The position numbers and the translations under genes were made by a program. Shown one piece after another: positions 26,645-35,007 of a DNA stretch of 64,000 nucleotides. The DNA is taken from the NCBI GenBank assembly GCA_021325455.1, contig JAJPHD010000013.1, positions 1 through 64,000 of the forward strand, given 5' to 3'. Position 1 is the stretch's first letter. Every line of letters begins with the position of its first letter. This stretch comes from Actinomycetota bacterium (GTDB lineage: Bacteria > Actinomycetota > Acidimicrobiia > Acidimicrobiales > JAJPHD01). A model generated the notes under the pieces. The model had not been told where the DNA came from and searched no databases. It saw only the letters and a program-made list of their open reading frames with translations.

Positions 26645-27275
26645 AGCGGGAGCGCTCCTTCTCGGCCGAGGCCCGGAAGCGGCAGCCGGCCAGGTGGTCG
26701 TTCACGACCCCCAGGGCCTGCATGGCCGCGTAGGCCGTGGTCGGGCCCACGAACCTGAACCCCCTCCGGCGCAGCTCGGCCGAGAGGGCCTTCGACTCGG
26801 CCGTGGAGGAGGGGACCTCGGAGAAGGACCCTGGCGCCGGCCGGGCCCGGGGAGGCTCGTACGCCCACAGCAGGCCTCCCAGGGACAGTCCCTCCTCCCA
26901 CAGGGCCAGGGTGGCGCGGGCATTGGTCAGCGCCGCCTCGATCTTGCCCCGGTGGCGCACGATGCCCGGGTCCGACAGCAGCCGCTCCAGGTCCTGGTCC
27001 CCGAAGGCGGCCAGGGAGGCGGGGTCGAAGGAGGCGAAGGCCTTCCTGAAGGCCGGGCGCTTGCGCAGGATGGTGAGCCAGGACAGACCGGCCTGGAACC
27101 CCTCCAGGCACAGCTTCTCCAGCACCCGGGCCTCTTCTCCCACTGGCCTCCCCCACTCGCGGTCGTGGTAGGAGCGGTACTCGGGGGGGGAGTCGCCCCA
27201 GCGGCAGCGGGGGACGCCGTCGTCGCCGACGGCGAGGTCGGCAGGGAGGCCGGCAGTACCGCCCGGGTGTGCCAC
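26592..27275 (-). CDS. tag: DNA-3-methyladenine glycosylase I
   Basis: Tag removes 3-methyladenine from alkylated DNA. The 227-residue product has the family zinc ligands: Cys24 in RCRWG, His37 in YHDREWG, and the C-terminal VNDHLAGC. The substrate pocket motif FQAGLSWLTILRKRPAFRKAF is present. A GTG start lies four bases after the hyfB-like stop behind a GAGGAG site, so it is the last gene of that operon. The C-terminal tail is Arg/Pro-rich and overlaps the convergent oxidase gene. Confidence 0.93.
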   Translation of the reverse strand: MAHPGGTAGLPADLAVGDDGVPRCRWGDSPPEYRSYHDREWGRPVGEEARVLEKLCLEGFQAGLSWLTILRKRPAFRKAFASFDPASLAAFGDQDLERLLSDPGIVRHRGKIEAALTNARATLALWEEGLSLGGLLWAYEPPRARPAPGSFSEVPSSTAESKALSAELRRRGFRFVGPTTAYAAMQALGVVNDHLAGCRFRASAEKERSRFKPPTRAARAPGPGRGS

Positions 27276-27279
27276 CTCC

Positions 27280-29367
27280 TCAGCGTAAGGCGGCCGCCAC
27301 GGCCAGGACGGCGACCAGGGCCACCAGCATGTAGGCCATGTACGCCTCCAGGCGCCCGCACTGGAGCCTTCGCACCTGGGCCACCACCCACAGGAGGCCG
27401 AGGCGGGCGGGCCGGTAGAGGTAGGTCTCGACCGGCTCGACCACCCGGGCCTGGTGCTCCAGGTGGGCGTGCCCGGGCCCCGGCGCGGCCCCAGGACCGG
27501 CCCCGGGCGGCGGGGGTGAGAGAGAGGGGGAGGCCGACGACACCAGGGCCCGCCTCGACCCCAGCACGTTGCCGAGCACGTGGCGGGCGACGTTGGCGTA
27601 GCCGAAGGCGCTGTAGCTGTCCGGTCCGCTCACCCCCCCCGTGGCCGAGCGCCAGGCCGGGACCCGCCGCACCCGGAGGAACCGGCCCCGGGACAGTGCC
27701 ATGGTGGCAAGGGTCACGACCACGAACCCGACGGGCAGGGCCACGAAGGCCCATGAGGGGGAGAGGATCGAGAACCCCTTGAAGACGGGCTGGAGGACCC
27801 AGGGCGACTTGAGGCTCTGGTCCACCAGGCCGACGGGGACCACCGGGCCCAGCCCCCGGGCCACGTAGCGGATGACGTAGGGAGCCCCGGCGGCCAGGCC
27901 CAGGCACGAGGCCGCCAGGAGGACCAGGCCGGCCCGGCCCAGGAGCCCTCCTTCGCCGGCCACCGGGGGGCGGGATCGCCCCCGGGGGCCGTCCCCACCG
28001 GAGCTCCCGAGCACCCCCAGCCCGACCAGCCGGGCGAAGGTGAGGGCGGCCACGCCGGCGGTGAGGGCCACCAGAGCCCCGCCGGCAGCCATGGACAGCC
28101 GCACCGCCAGGGAGTGCACCCGGAACTGCTGCATGAGGGCCTCCAGGACGAACCACTCGGACACGAAGCCCATCGTGGGCGGCAGGCCGGCCAGGGTCAG
28201 AGCCGAGGCGGTGAACGCGGCCGAGCTCCAGGGGTGGGTCCGCCACAGGCCCGAGAGGTGCTCCAGGCGGGAGCTCCCCCAGTCGGCCTCCATGTTGCTG
28301 GCCGCGGCGAACAGGCCCGACTTGGCCACCCCATGGGCGATGGCCTGGAGGGTGGCCGCCAGCAACCCCACCGCCACCAGGCCCGCGTGGTGGGTCGACG
28401 CCCCCGCCAGGGCCACCCCGTAGCCGACCAGGATCACGCCCCCGTTCTCCACGCTGGAGTAGGCGATGACCCGGTCCAGGTCGGACTGGACGGCGGCAAA
28501 GACCATCCCCAGCAGGGCCGTCAGCCCGCCCATGACCAGCACCAGGCAGGCCAGCCACACCGGGGGAGGTCCGAGGAGGCCGAGGAACCGCCACAGGCCG
28601 TAGAAGCCGGCGTTGACGGCCACCCCGGCCAGGGCCGCCCTGACCGGGCCGGGCGCCACGGGGTAGCCAGGGGGCATCCAGACCTGGAAGGGGACCAGAC
28701 CCACCTTGGCCCCGAACCCGCCCACGATGAGGGCGTAGGCGGCGGCCTCCACCCCGCCAGCGGGCAGGGCGTGCCAGGAGCCGAAGGCCAGCGAGTGGGT
28801 CTGGCCGGCGAGGAGCAGGAAGCCGAGCAGCAGCAGGGCTCCTCCCCCCTTCCCGATCCCCAGAGCGGCCCAGCTGGCCACTGGCTGGCTGGCCCGGGCC
28901 CGGGTCACCGCCATCAGCACGTAGAAGGCGACGGTCATCGCCTCCCAGGCGAAGAGGAAGGTGAAGGCGTCGCCGGCCACGATGACCAGAGCCACCGACC
29001 CCAGCAGGAGGGCGTAGCCGGCGCCCGCCCCCCTCCCCTGGACACGGCGTTGGGGCCCCGCCCAGCCGGCGGCCACGGCCGAGACCAGCACCCCGAGACC
29101 CGAGGTCAAGGTGAGGAACAGCCCGGCCAGGTGGTCCAGGCGGAGCGAGGTGCGTCCCAGGCCGAGAAGGTTCCCGAGGTCCACCGACTCCGCCGGGCCC
29201 ACCACCGAGAGGACCCCGGCGGCCAGGAGGGCGCAGCTCCCGGCCAGGGCGGCCAGGTAGGGAAGGGGCCTGACCCAGCGCCGCGCCGTCCCCCAGACGT
29301 GGTCGATGGCCGCCCCCAGGGCCAGCACGGCCAGGCCCACGACGAGGAGGGCTTCGCGGGGCGTCAC
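27280..29367 (-). CDS. HyfB/HycC-like antiporter-type membrane subunit
   Basis: The 695-residue protein belongs to the Mrp/NuoL-N family of proton-pumping subunits. It has about fourteen helices, the conserved FLFAWEAMTVAFYVLM helix with the key Glu, the lysine-containing helices GFGAKVGLVPFQVWMPP and AIAHGVAKSGLFAAA, and DLDRVIAYSSVENGGVI. The GTG start overlaps the upstream gene by four bases; the track ORF begins earlier in shadow sequence. It is the fifth subunit after the small subunit and resembles the HyfB position in hydrogenase-4 and in the M. tuberculosis Rv0083 locus. Confidence 0.88.
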   Translation of the reverse strand: MTPREALLVVGLAVLALGAAIDHVWGTARRWVRPLPYLAALAGSCALLAAGVLSVVGPAESVDLGNLLGLGRTSLRLDHLAGLFLTLTSGLGVLVSAVAAGWAGPQRRVQGRGAGAGYALLLGSVALVIVAGDAFTFLFAWEAMTVAFYVLMAVTRARASQPVASWAALGIGKGGGALLLLGFLLLAGQTHSLAFGSWHALPAGGVEAAAYALIVGGFGAKVGLVPFQVWMPPGYPVAPGPVRAALAGVAVNAGFYGLWRFLGLLGPPPVWLACLVLVMGGLTALLGMVFAAVQSDLDRVIAYSSVENGGVILVGYGVALAGASTHHAGLVAVGLLAATLQAIAHGVAKSGLFAAASNMEADWGSSRLEHLSGLWRTHPWSSAAFTASALTLAGLPPTMGFVSEWFVLEALMQQFRVHSLAVRLSMAAGGALVALTAGVAALTFARLVGLGVLGSSGGDGPRGRSRPPVAGEGGLLGRAGLVLLAASCLGLAAGAPYVIRYVARGLGPVVPVGLVDQSLKSPWVLQPVFKGFSILSPSWAFVALPVGFVVVTLATMALSRGRFLRVRRVPAWRSATGGVSGPDSYSAFGYANVARHVLGNVLGSRRALVSSASPSLSPPPPGAGPGAAPGPGHAHLEHQARVVEPVETYLYRPARLGLLWVVAQVRRLQCGRLEAYMAYMLVALVAVLAVAAALR

Positions 29368-30209
29368 GCCCCGCCTCCCGAGGGCAGCAGGCCGACGGCG
29401 AGCAGGATGCCGTGCAGCAGGCTGAACGGGCTGGGCGGCGAGCCCGGCACCCAAACGTCCACGGGCACCAGGTCCCCCACTCCTCCCCTGGTGGCGTACG
29501 TGGGGTGCACCAGCCCGCCGCTCACGGCGTCGGTCCCGGCCGCCACCACCACCTTGGGATCGGGCATGGCCTCCCACGTCCGGCGCAGCGGCCCCGCCAT
29601 GCCCGCCGCCCCGGCCCCCGTCACGAGCAGCAGGTCGGCGTGGCGGGGGGTGGCGGTGAAGAAGATGCCCAGGCGCTGGACGTCGTACACCGGGTTGGTG
29701 AGGGCGGCCACCTCCCATTCCTCGGAGCCGTCGGAGCCGGCATCCACGTGGCGCACGTGGATGGAGCGCCGCAGGGACCTGACCCGGCGGCCCAGCTCGG
29801 AGCGGACCTTCCCCAGCGCCTCCTCGTCGTCCTCCCCCGGAGGGACCACCAGGGCCTGCCGGGAGACGCTGGCCGTCTCGTGGTCGGGCCCGAACCGGAA
29901 CAGCTCGGGGTGGCGGGAGGTGCAGCGTCCGCACAGGATGCAGCGGCCCCGATCCAGGCGGAGCCGGCCTCCTTCCTCGCTGATGGCTCCGGTCGGGCAC
30001 ACCTCCGCCACCCCCTGGGGGGGGCTGGCCCCCTCCGCGACCGACACCGCACCCATCCATCCCGGTCCGTAGCCATCGGGGCGGCGGGGGTAGGCGGTGG
30101 TGACGATCCCTTCCCGCAGGCCGCGCAGCACCCACATGTGGGCCTGGCCCGGGATGTGGCGGAACGGCTCCAGCGACCGCCGCACCCTGTCCGGGACCCC
30201 CCTACCCAT
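29364..30209 (-). CDS. Ferredoxin-NuoB/HycG fusion subunit lacking the proximal-cluster cysteines
   Basis: 281 residues. The N-terminal part has one ferredoxin-type site (C71 in VCPTGAI, C90xxC93xxC96 in CILCGRC). The C-terminal half aligns by eye with the NuoB/HycG small subunit: RHVDAGS..., NPVYDVQRLGIFFTATPRHADLLLVTG, PKVVVAAG, PVDVWVPGSPPSP. All four ligands of the usual proximal [4Fe-4S] cluster are gone: the CNGCE-like segment reads SDGSEEWE, GDCA reads GTDA, and PGCPP reads PGSPP. So this subunit cannot hold the normal cluster. The start at 30209 forms TGATG with the upstream stop. Confidence 0.85.
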   Translation of the reverse strand: MGRGVPDRVRRSLEPFRHIPGQAHMWVLRGLREGIVTTAYPRRPDGYGPGWMGAVSVAEGASPPQGVAEVCPTGAISEEGGRLRLDRGRCILCGRCTSRHPELFRFGPDHETASVSRQALVVPPGEDDEEALGKVRSELGRRVRSLRRSIHVRHVDAGSDGSEEWEVAALTNPVYDVQRLGIFFTATPRHADLLLVTGAGAAGMAGPLRRTWEAMPDPKVVVAAGTDAVSGGLVHPTYATRGGVGDLVPVDVWVPGSPPSPFSLLHGILLAVGLLPSGGGA

Positions 30210-31708
30210 CACCCGGCCACCCCGGCCACCGACAGCCCGAAGCTGGCTTCTATGAACACGAAGTCCGTGTAGATGTCCCCCCGGAAGGCCTGGGCGAAGA
30301 GGGCCAGGTTGTGGAAGGCCGGGCACCTCGGCCTGGCCGCCCGGAGGCGGCCGTCCTCCACCTCCACGAGGTAGAGCAGCTCGCCCTGGGGGGCCTCGGC
30401 CCAGCCCAGGGCGGTGCCGTCAGGAGGGTCGAACTGCGCCCGCCAGGGCCCGTCCCCGGCCCCCGCCAGCCCCTCCAGGGCCTGGCGGGCCAGGGAGAAG
30501 GAGCGAGCCACCTCCGCCACCCGCACCTCCTGGCGGGCCAGGGCGTCCCCCCTCTCCCGGGGCTCGACGGCCTGGGCGCCCAGGCGGGGATAGGCGCCGT
30601 AGGGGCGGGCCACCCTGAGGTCCTCGGCCAGCCCGGATGCCCGCCCTATGGGCCCGACGGCGCCGTGGGCCCCGGCCACCTCTGGGGGCAGCACACCGGT
30701 CCCCCGCAGCCGGTCCAGGAAGGAAGGGGTCTCCATCAAGAGCCTGATGTCGGCCGTGGCCCCCTTGTCGATCCGGGCCAGCTCGGCCAGGGCCTGGGCC
30801 GCCCCCAGGGAGGGCGGGCCCGAGACCCCCCCCGGCACGACCACCCCCCGGCCGAAGCGGTGCCCGCACAGGCGGGCCTGCAGGCGCAGCACCCGTTCCT
30901 TGTGGAGGCTCAGGCGGGCGTAGGCCACGGCCTGGCCCGCCCCCTCGGTGTGGCGGACCATGGAGTCCAGGTGGTTGGCCACCCTCTCCAGCTCGGCGTG
31001 CAGCACCCGGGAGAGGCCGGCCCGGGGCGGGACCTCGACCCCGGCCAGGGCCTCCAGCGCCTGGCAGTAGGCGCTGGCCTGGGCCACCGAGGTGGTCCCC
31101 TCCACCCTCTCCGCCAGGAGGACCCCGTCCCCGACAGACAGGCCACAGAAGCGCCGGGAGAGGCCCCGGTGCTTGTGGTACACGCGCGTGCGCAGGTGCG
31201 GTATCTCCTCCCCCGGCGTCTCGACCAGGTACTGGATGGCCTCGAAGACCCCGGAGCGCACCGGGCCGTAGGGGATGGTGAACAGCCCCTCGCCGCTCAC
31301 ATGGCCGGGCAGGGGCTCCTCGCTGGGGTCGAGGCAGCCGACGTCGGCCGCCGTCCCCGGGCGGGGCCGGGGCGTCCCCGGGGCCAGGGGCAGCACCAGG
31401 GGGTCGAGGCGGGGGTGCCCGAGGGGCCGGACCCCGTAGAGGTCGTGCAGCTCCCGCTCGTACCAGGTGGCCCCGGGCGTGGTAGGGGTGAGGGCCTGGT
31501 AGGCACCCACCTCGGGAGCCAGGACCTCCTCCTCCAGCCCATAGCGGCCCGGCCAGGCCAGGACGGCCCGGAGGCAGAGGGACCCGTCCGGCCGTCCGGT
31601 GGGCAGCAGGGCGGCGAAGCGGGCGCCGGCCCGGACGGCACCCGCCACCCGGGAGGCCAGCTCCTCGCCCACCAGCCCACCCCCCACCGGGGCAGCGGCC
31701 TCCCTCAT
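30209..31708 (-). CDS. HycE-like large subunit (NuoC+NuoD fusion) lacking NiFe ligands
   Basis: 499 residues. The N-terminal NuoC-like domain ends in ERELHDLYGVRPLGHPRLDPLVLP; the NuoD/HycE domain starts GEGLFTIPYGPVRSGVFEAIQYLVETPGEEI and has YHKHRGLSRRFCGL. In a hydrogenase the next residues would be CGxC and the C-terminus DPCxxC. Here the first motif reads RFCGLS (only Cys188 kept) and the end reads DFVFIEASFGLSVAG, with no cysteine. The protein therefore looks like a non-hydrogenase member of the group 4 family. It overlaps the hyfF-like gene by four bases. Confidence 0.88.
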   Translation of the reverse strand: MREAAAPVGGGLVGEELASRVAGAVRAGARFAALLPTGRPDGSLCLRAVLAWPGRYGLEEEVLAPEVGAYQALTPTTPGATWYERELHDLYGVRPLGHPRLDPLVLPLAPGTPRPRPGTAADVGCLDPSEEPLPGHVSGEGLFTIPYGPVRSGVFEAIQYLVETPGEEIPHLRTRVYHKHRGLSRRFCGLSVGDGVLLAERVEGTTSVAQASAYCQALEALAGVEVPPRAGLSRVLHAELERVANHLDSMVRHTEGAGQAVAYARLSLHKERVLRLQARLCGHRFGRGVVVPGGVSGPPSLGAAQALAELARIDKGATADIRLLMETPSFLDRLRGTGVLPPEVAGAHGAVGPIGRASGLAEDLRVARPYGAYPRLGAQAVEPRERGDALARQEVRVAEVARSFSLARQALEGLAGAGDGPWRAQFDPPDGTALGWAEAPQGELLYLVEVEDGRLRAARPRCPAFHNLALFAQAFRGDIYTDFVFIEASFGLSVAGVAG

Positions 31709-33168
31709 GGCCCCACTCCCAGCTCGCTCGCCGCCCGGGAAAGGACGTGGCTCAGCGCCGAGGGGGGATGGACCCCGAGGATGGCCAGAGCCACCAGGCC
31801 GGCTGCCATGGCGGCCACCATCCAGGCGCTCGTCTCCCCCCTGGCAACGGTGGCGCCGGCGGTGGAGCCACCGGCGGGCGTCGGCGAGGCCATGGTCCTG
31901 GTGGCCCACCAGCTGAGCCCCAGGAAGGCCAGGACCACCAGGCCCACCAGCACCGCCACCACGCCGTCGCTCGGGACCGAGAGCCCGCCGGCCACGATCA
32001 GGAACTCCGAGCGGAAGATGCCGAACGGCGGTGCCGCCGACAGGGCCAGCACGGCCAGCACCAGCATGGGCCCCGTCCAGGGGAGCACGCCGATCCCCCC
32101 CCGAATAAGGCGCAGGTCCTTGGTCCCCAGCTTGGCGAGCACGGACCCGGCGCCGAAGAAGGCCGTCCCCTTGGCGGCGCCGTGGGCCAGGACCTGGAGG
32201 AGGACCCCGACCACGGCCAGAGGGGCGGCGAAGCTCATGCCTATGGCCATGATCCCCATGTGCTCGATGCTGGAGTAGGCAAGGAGGCGCTTGAGGTCCC
32301 GCTGGCTCACCACGTACAAGGCGGCCAGGGCGAGGGAGGTGATGCCGAACCCGAGGAGCACCTCTCGGGGGAAGGCGTAGCCCACGGCGCGCCCGGTTAT
32401 CTGGAAGTAGCGCAGGATGGCGTAGAACGAGACGGCCAGCAATGCCCCCGAGAGCAGAGCGGAGACCGGGGTGGGGGCCTCGGAGTGGGCGTCGGGCAGC
32501 CAGGTGTGCACCGGCACCAGGCCCATCTTGGTCCCGAAGCCCAGCACGGCCAGGAGGTAGGCGAGCCGGACGAGACCGGGGGGCAGCCGATGGGCGACGG
32601 AAAGGAGAGGCCCTATGGCCATGTGGTAGGCGGGGCCGAGGGCGCTGGCCCCTGCGGCGTACATGGCCACCGTGCCGAACAGAGCTATCCCCAGCCCCAT
32701 GGAGGCGATGATCAGGTACTTCCAGGACGCCTCCGCCGCCCCGTCGGTGTCGTCCAGGGCCACGAGCAGGGCCGACACCACGCTGGCGATCTCGAGGGCG
32801 GCCCAGATCTCCACCAGGCTGTTGACGACGGGCGTCACGGCCATGGCCCAGCAGAACAGGTTCAGCCCTGCGTAGAGGCGCCGGGAGTAGCGGGGGTCGT
32901 GCCGCCGGCCCACGTAACCCATGGCGAACACCGCCGTCAGGGCGTAGAGGAAGGCCGTGGTGAGCAGGAACACCAACGAGAGGTCATCGGCCCGCAACCA
33001 ACCACCGAGCGCCATCTGGCTTCTCCCCCCGGCTCTTCCCACCAGGGCGAGGGAGAGGCCGAAGGTGGCTGCCCCGGCTACGACCGTGGCCCCCTGGGCC
33101 AGGCGGGTAGGGCCCCACCACGCCACCACGGCGGCCACGAGGGGGACGACCAGTATCGCCAGGAGCAT
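31705..33168 (-). CDS. HyfF-like antiporter-type membrane subunit
   Basis: 487 residues, about fourteen helices, Mrp/NuoL-M family. Key charged helices are visible: NSLVEIWAALEIASVVSALLVAL (Glu), GFGTKMGLVPVHTWLPDAHSEAPTPVSALLSG (Lys), and QVLAHGAAKGTAFFGAG. The full LPDAHSEAPTPVSALLSG motif shows this is a well-preserved pumping subunit, in contrast to the degraded soluble subunits. ATG at 33168; two bases separate the hyfE-like stop from it. Confidence 0.9.
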   Translation of the reverse strand: MLLAILVVPLVAAVVAWWGPTRLAQGATVVAGAATFGLSLALVGRAGGRSQMALGGWLRADDLSLVFLLTTAFLYALTAVFAMGYVGRRHDPRYSRRLYAGLNLFCWAMAVTPVVNSLVEIWAALEIASVVSALLVALDDTDGAAEASWKYLIIASMGLGIALFGTVAMYAAGASALGPAYHMAIGPLLSVAHRLPPGLVRLAYLLAVLGFGTKMGLVPVHTWLPDAHSEAPTPVSALLSGALLAVSFYAILRYFQITGRAVGYAFPREVLLGFGITSLALAALYVVSQRDLKRLLAYSSIEHMGIMAIGMSFAAPLAVVGVLLQVLAHGAAKGTAFFGAGSVLAKLGTKDLRLIRGGIGVLPWTGPMLVLAVLALSAAPPFGIFRSEFLIVAGGLSVPSDGVVAVLVGLVVLAFLGLSWWATRTMASPTPAGGSTAGATVARGETSAWMVAAMAAGLVALAILGVHPPSALSHVLSRAASELGVGP

Positions 33169-33170
33169 CC

Positions 33171-33860
33171 CTAGCCCCTCAGCCTGTCCAGCACTTCGGT
33201 GGAGAGGGTCCCCGTGCGGCCGTGATGGACCCGCACCAGCACGCCGAAGAAGACCACGGCCACCAGCAGGTCGAAGAAGAACGTGACCTCGGCCAGCAGA
33301 GGCAGCCGGGAGGCCAGCACCAGGCTGGCGACGGACACCCCGTTCTCCAGGGCGAAGAAGCCGATGGCCTGGGACACCACGTCAGCGCGCAGGATGACGA
33401 GGAGGAAGGCCACGAGCACGGCCGCCATGGCCAGGCCGAGGGCCGCCACCGGAAGGGTCGAGGTCACGGGAACCGCCTCCAGGATGAAGAGCCCGAAGGC
33501 CGCCACGGCCAAGGCGATGAGGGTCATGCTGGCCACCTTGAGCCGTTCGCTGCCCGCCACCTCCGTCTCCACCCCGGCCAGGAGGCGAAGGACGACGGCA
33601 GGGATCACCACGACCTTGATGAGGAACGAGATGCCCGCCACGGCGTAGGCCTCGGGGACATGGCGGAGAGCGGCCAGCAGCACGGCCAGGCCCACCACGC
33701 AAAGGGACTGGAACGCATAGAGCCGTACCTGGGTGCGGGCCAGGGCGGAGCGGAGCATGGCGAACTCGGCCAGCACCACGAGCAGGGCGATGGCATCGGC
33801 CACCCCCGAGAAGGCCGGGGGGGCAGCCAGGGTGGAGACCGCCAGGAGGGCTGGACCCAT
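33171..33860 (-). CDS. HyfE-like membrane subunit
   Basis: The 229-residue protein has about six helices and the features of HyfE/HycP: NuoK-like GFFALENGVSVASLVLASRLPLLAEVTFFFDLLVAVVFFGVLVRVHH at the C-terminus, with Glu residues in the membrane that carry protons in NuoK. The ATG at 33860 overlaps the stop of the upstream gene. Length matches the hydrogenase-4 subunit. Confidence 0.87.
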   Translation of the reverse strand: MGPALLAVSTLAAPPAFSGVADAIALLVVLAEFAMLRSALARTQVRLYAFQSLCVVGLAVLLAALRHVPEAYAVAGISFLIKVVVIPAVVLRLLAGVETEVAGSERLKVASMTLIALAVAAFGLFILEAVPVTSTLPVAALGLAMAAVLVAFLLVILRADVVSQAIGFFALENGVSVASLVLASRLPLLAEVTFFFDLLVAVVFFGVLVRVHHGRTGTLSTEVLDRLRG

Positions 33861-34816
33861 CAGGCGTGCCCCACGTAGAGGATGAGGATGGCCAGGACGG
33901 AGAGCAGGAAGGCGGCGGCCATGAACTCGGTGATCTTGAACAGGCGCAGCTTGGAGAACGAGTTGTCGATGAGGGCGAAGAGGAAGCCCACACCCAGGGC
34001 CTTGCCGAAGAAGATGGGGATGGCGAGCAGCACCGACGAGGCGTCCCGGGTGCTGGACAAGCCCCAGGGGGCGGCGAAGACGTTGATGAGCAGCACGTAG
34101 AGGATCACCTGCTTCATGGCCGATCCCCACTTGAGGAGGGCCATGGCCGCTCCGGAGTGCTCCAGGGTCCGGGCCTCGTCGATCATGCCGAACTCGAGGG
34201 TGCTGGAGTGGGTCTCCACGGGGATGCGGGCCGTGTCGGACAGCACGGCCAGGAAGAAGGCGAAGGCGGCCAGGATGTGGGAGGGGCGCACCGCCTGGCC
34301 CAGCGAGGCCCGGGCCGTGGCCGCCTCGGCGTAGGGGAGGTCCGTCGTGGTGATGATCGCCACCACGAAGGTCACGAAGAGGATGGTGGGCTCGATCAGG
34401 GCGGCGAAGGTCATGGCCCGGCTGCTGCCCAGCTGGGCGTAGGGGCCGCCGGTCTCGGCCGCCGCCACCGAGATCGAGAAGGCGGCCAGGGCGAGGAAGA
34501 AGGCACCACCCAGGATGTCCCCCATGTAGCCGAGCGGGAGGCCGAAGGTGGTGAGCTCGGGGATGAGGAGGGGGACGATCAGGTAGCAGGTGAAGGCCAC
34601 CACCGGGGCGGCCAGGAACACCCAGCTGGCCTGCTCGGGGACCAGGGTCTCCTTGCTGAAGAGCTTGGCCAGGTCATAGTACGGCTGCAGGATGCGGGGC
34701 CCACGCCGGCCCTGCAGACGCGCCTCCATGTGGGAGATGGCTCCGGAGAGGAAGGGGGCGAGGCCCACCACCATCAGGTCCTGGACCAGCTGGATCGTGT
34801 AGACAGACAGCTCCAC
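33860..34816 (-). CDS. HycD/HyfC-like (NuoH-type) membrane subunit
   Basis: 318 residues, eight helices. It is the anchor subunit of the group 4 hydrogenase/complex I family: ARLQGRRGPRILQPYYDLAKLFSKE near the N-terminus and AETGGPYAQLGSSRAMTFAALIEP plus DTARIPVETHSSTLEFGMIDEA in the loops that connect to the soluble arm. These motifs are intact. GTG start at 34816 behind GGGAGG. It is the first gene of the operon; the promoter should lie in the 190-bp gap shared with the divergent LLM gene. Confidence 0.92.
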   Translation of the reverse strand: MELSVYTIQLVQDLMVVGLAPFLSGAISHMEARLQGRRGPRILQPYYDLAKLFSKETLVPEQASWVFLAAPVVAFTCYLIVPLLIPELTTFGLPLGYMGDILGGAFFLALAAFSISVAAAETGGPYAQLGSSRAMTFAALIEPTILFVTFVVAIITTTDLPYAEAATARASLGQAVRPSHILAAFAFFLAVLSDTARIPVETHSSTLEFGMIDEARTLEHSGAAMALLKWGSAMKQVILYVLLINVFAAPWGLSSTRDASSVLLAIPIFFGKALGVGFLFALIDNSFSKLRLFKITEFMAAAFLLSVLAILILYVGHA

Positions 34817-35007
34817 CCACGCCTCCCGCTAAGGGAACACCGACTTGGGTAGAGGCCATCAGCACGCTGGCGGTTCGGGCAGAACCCACCGGAGCCTCAT
34901 CCGGTCGGGCCAGCATACCGAGGCGGGACCGGGCCGTGCGACATCGCCCCCCGGTGGCCACCTCCGGTCGTTGGCCCGGGGCCGCCCCGGGTTAGGGTCC
35001 AGGCCCC

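Noticed and set aside
30311-33174. Plus-strand ORFs of 655 and 475 aa across the hydrogenase-like operon
   Set aside because: Shadow frames of the well-defined minus-strand subunits, with no motif.
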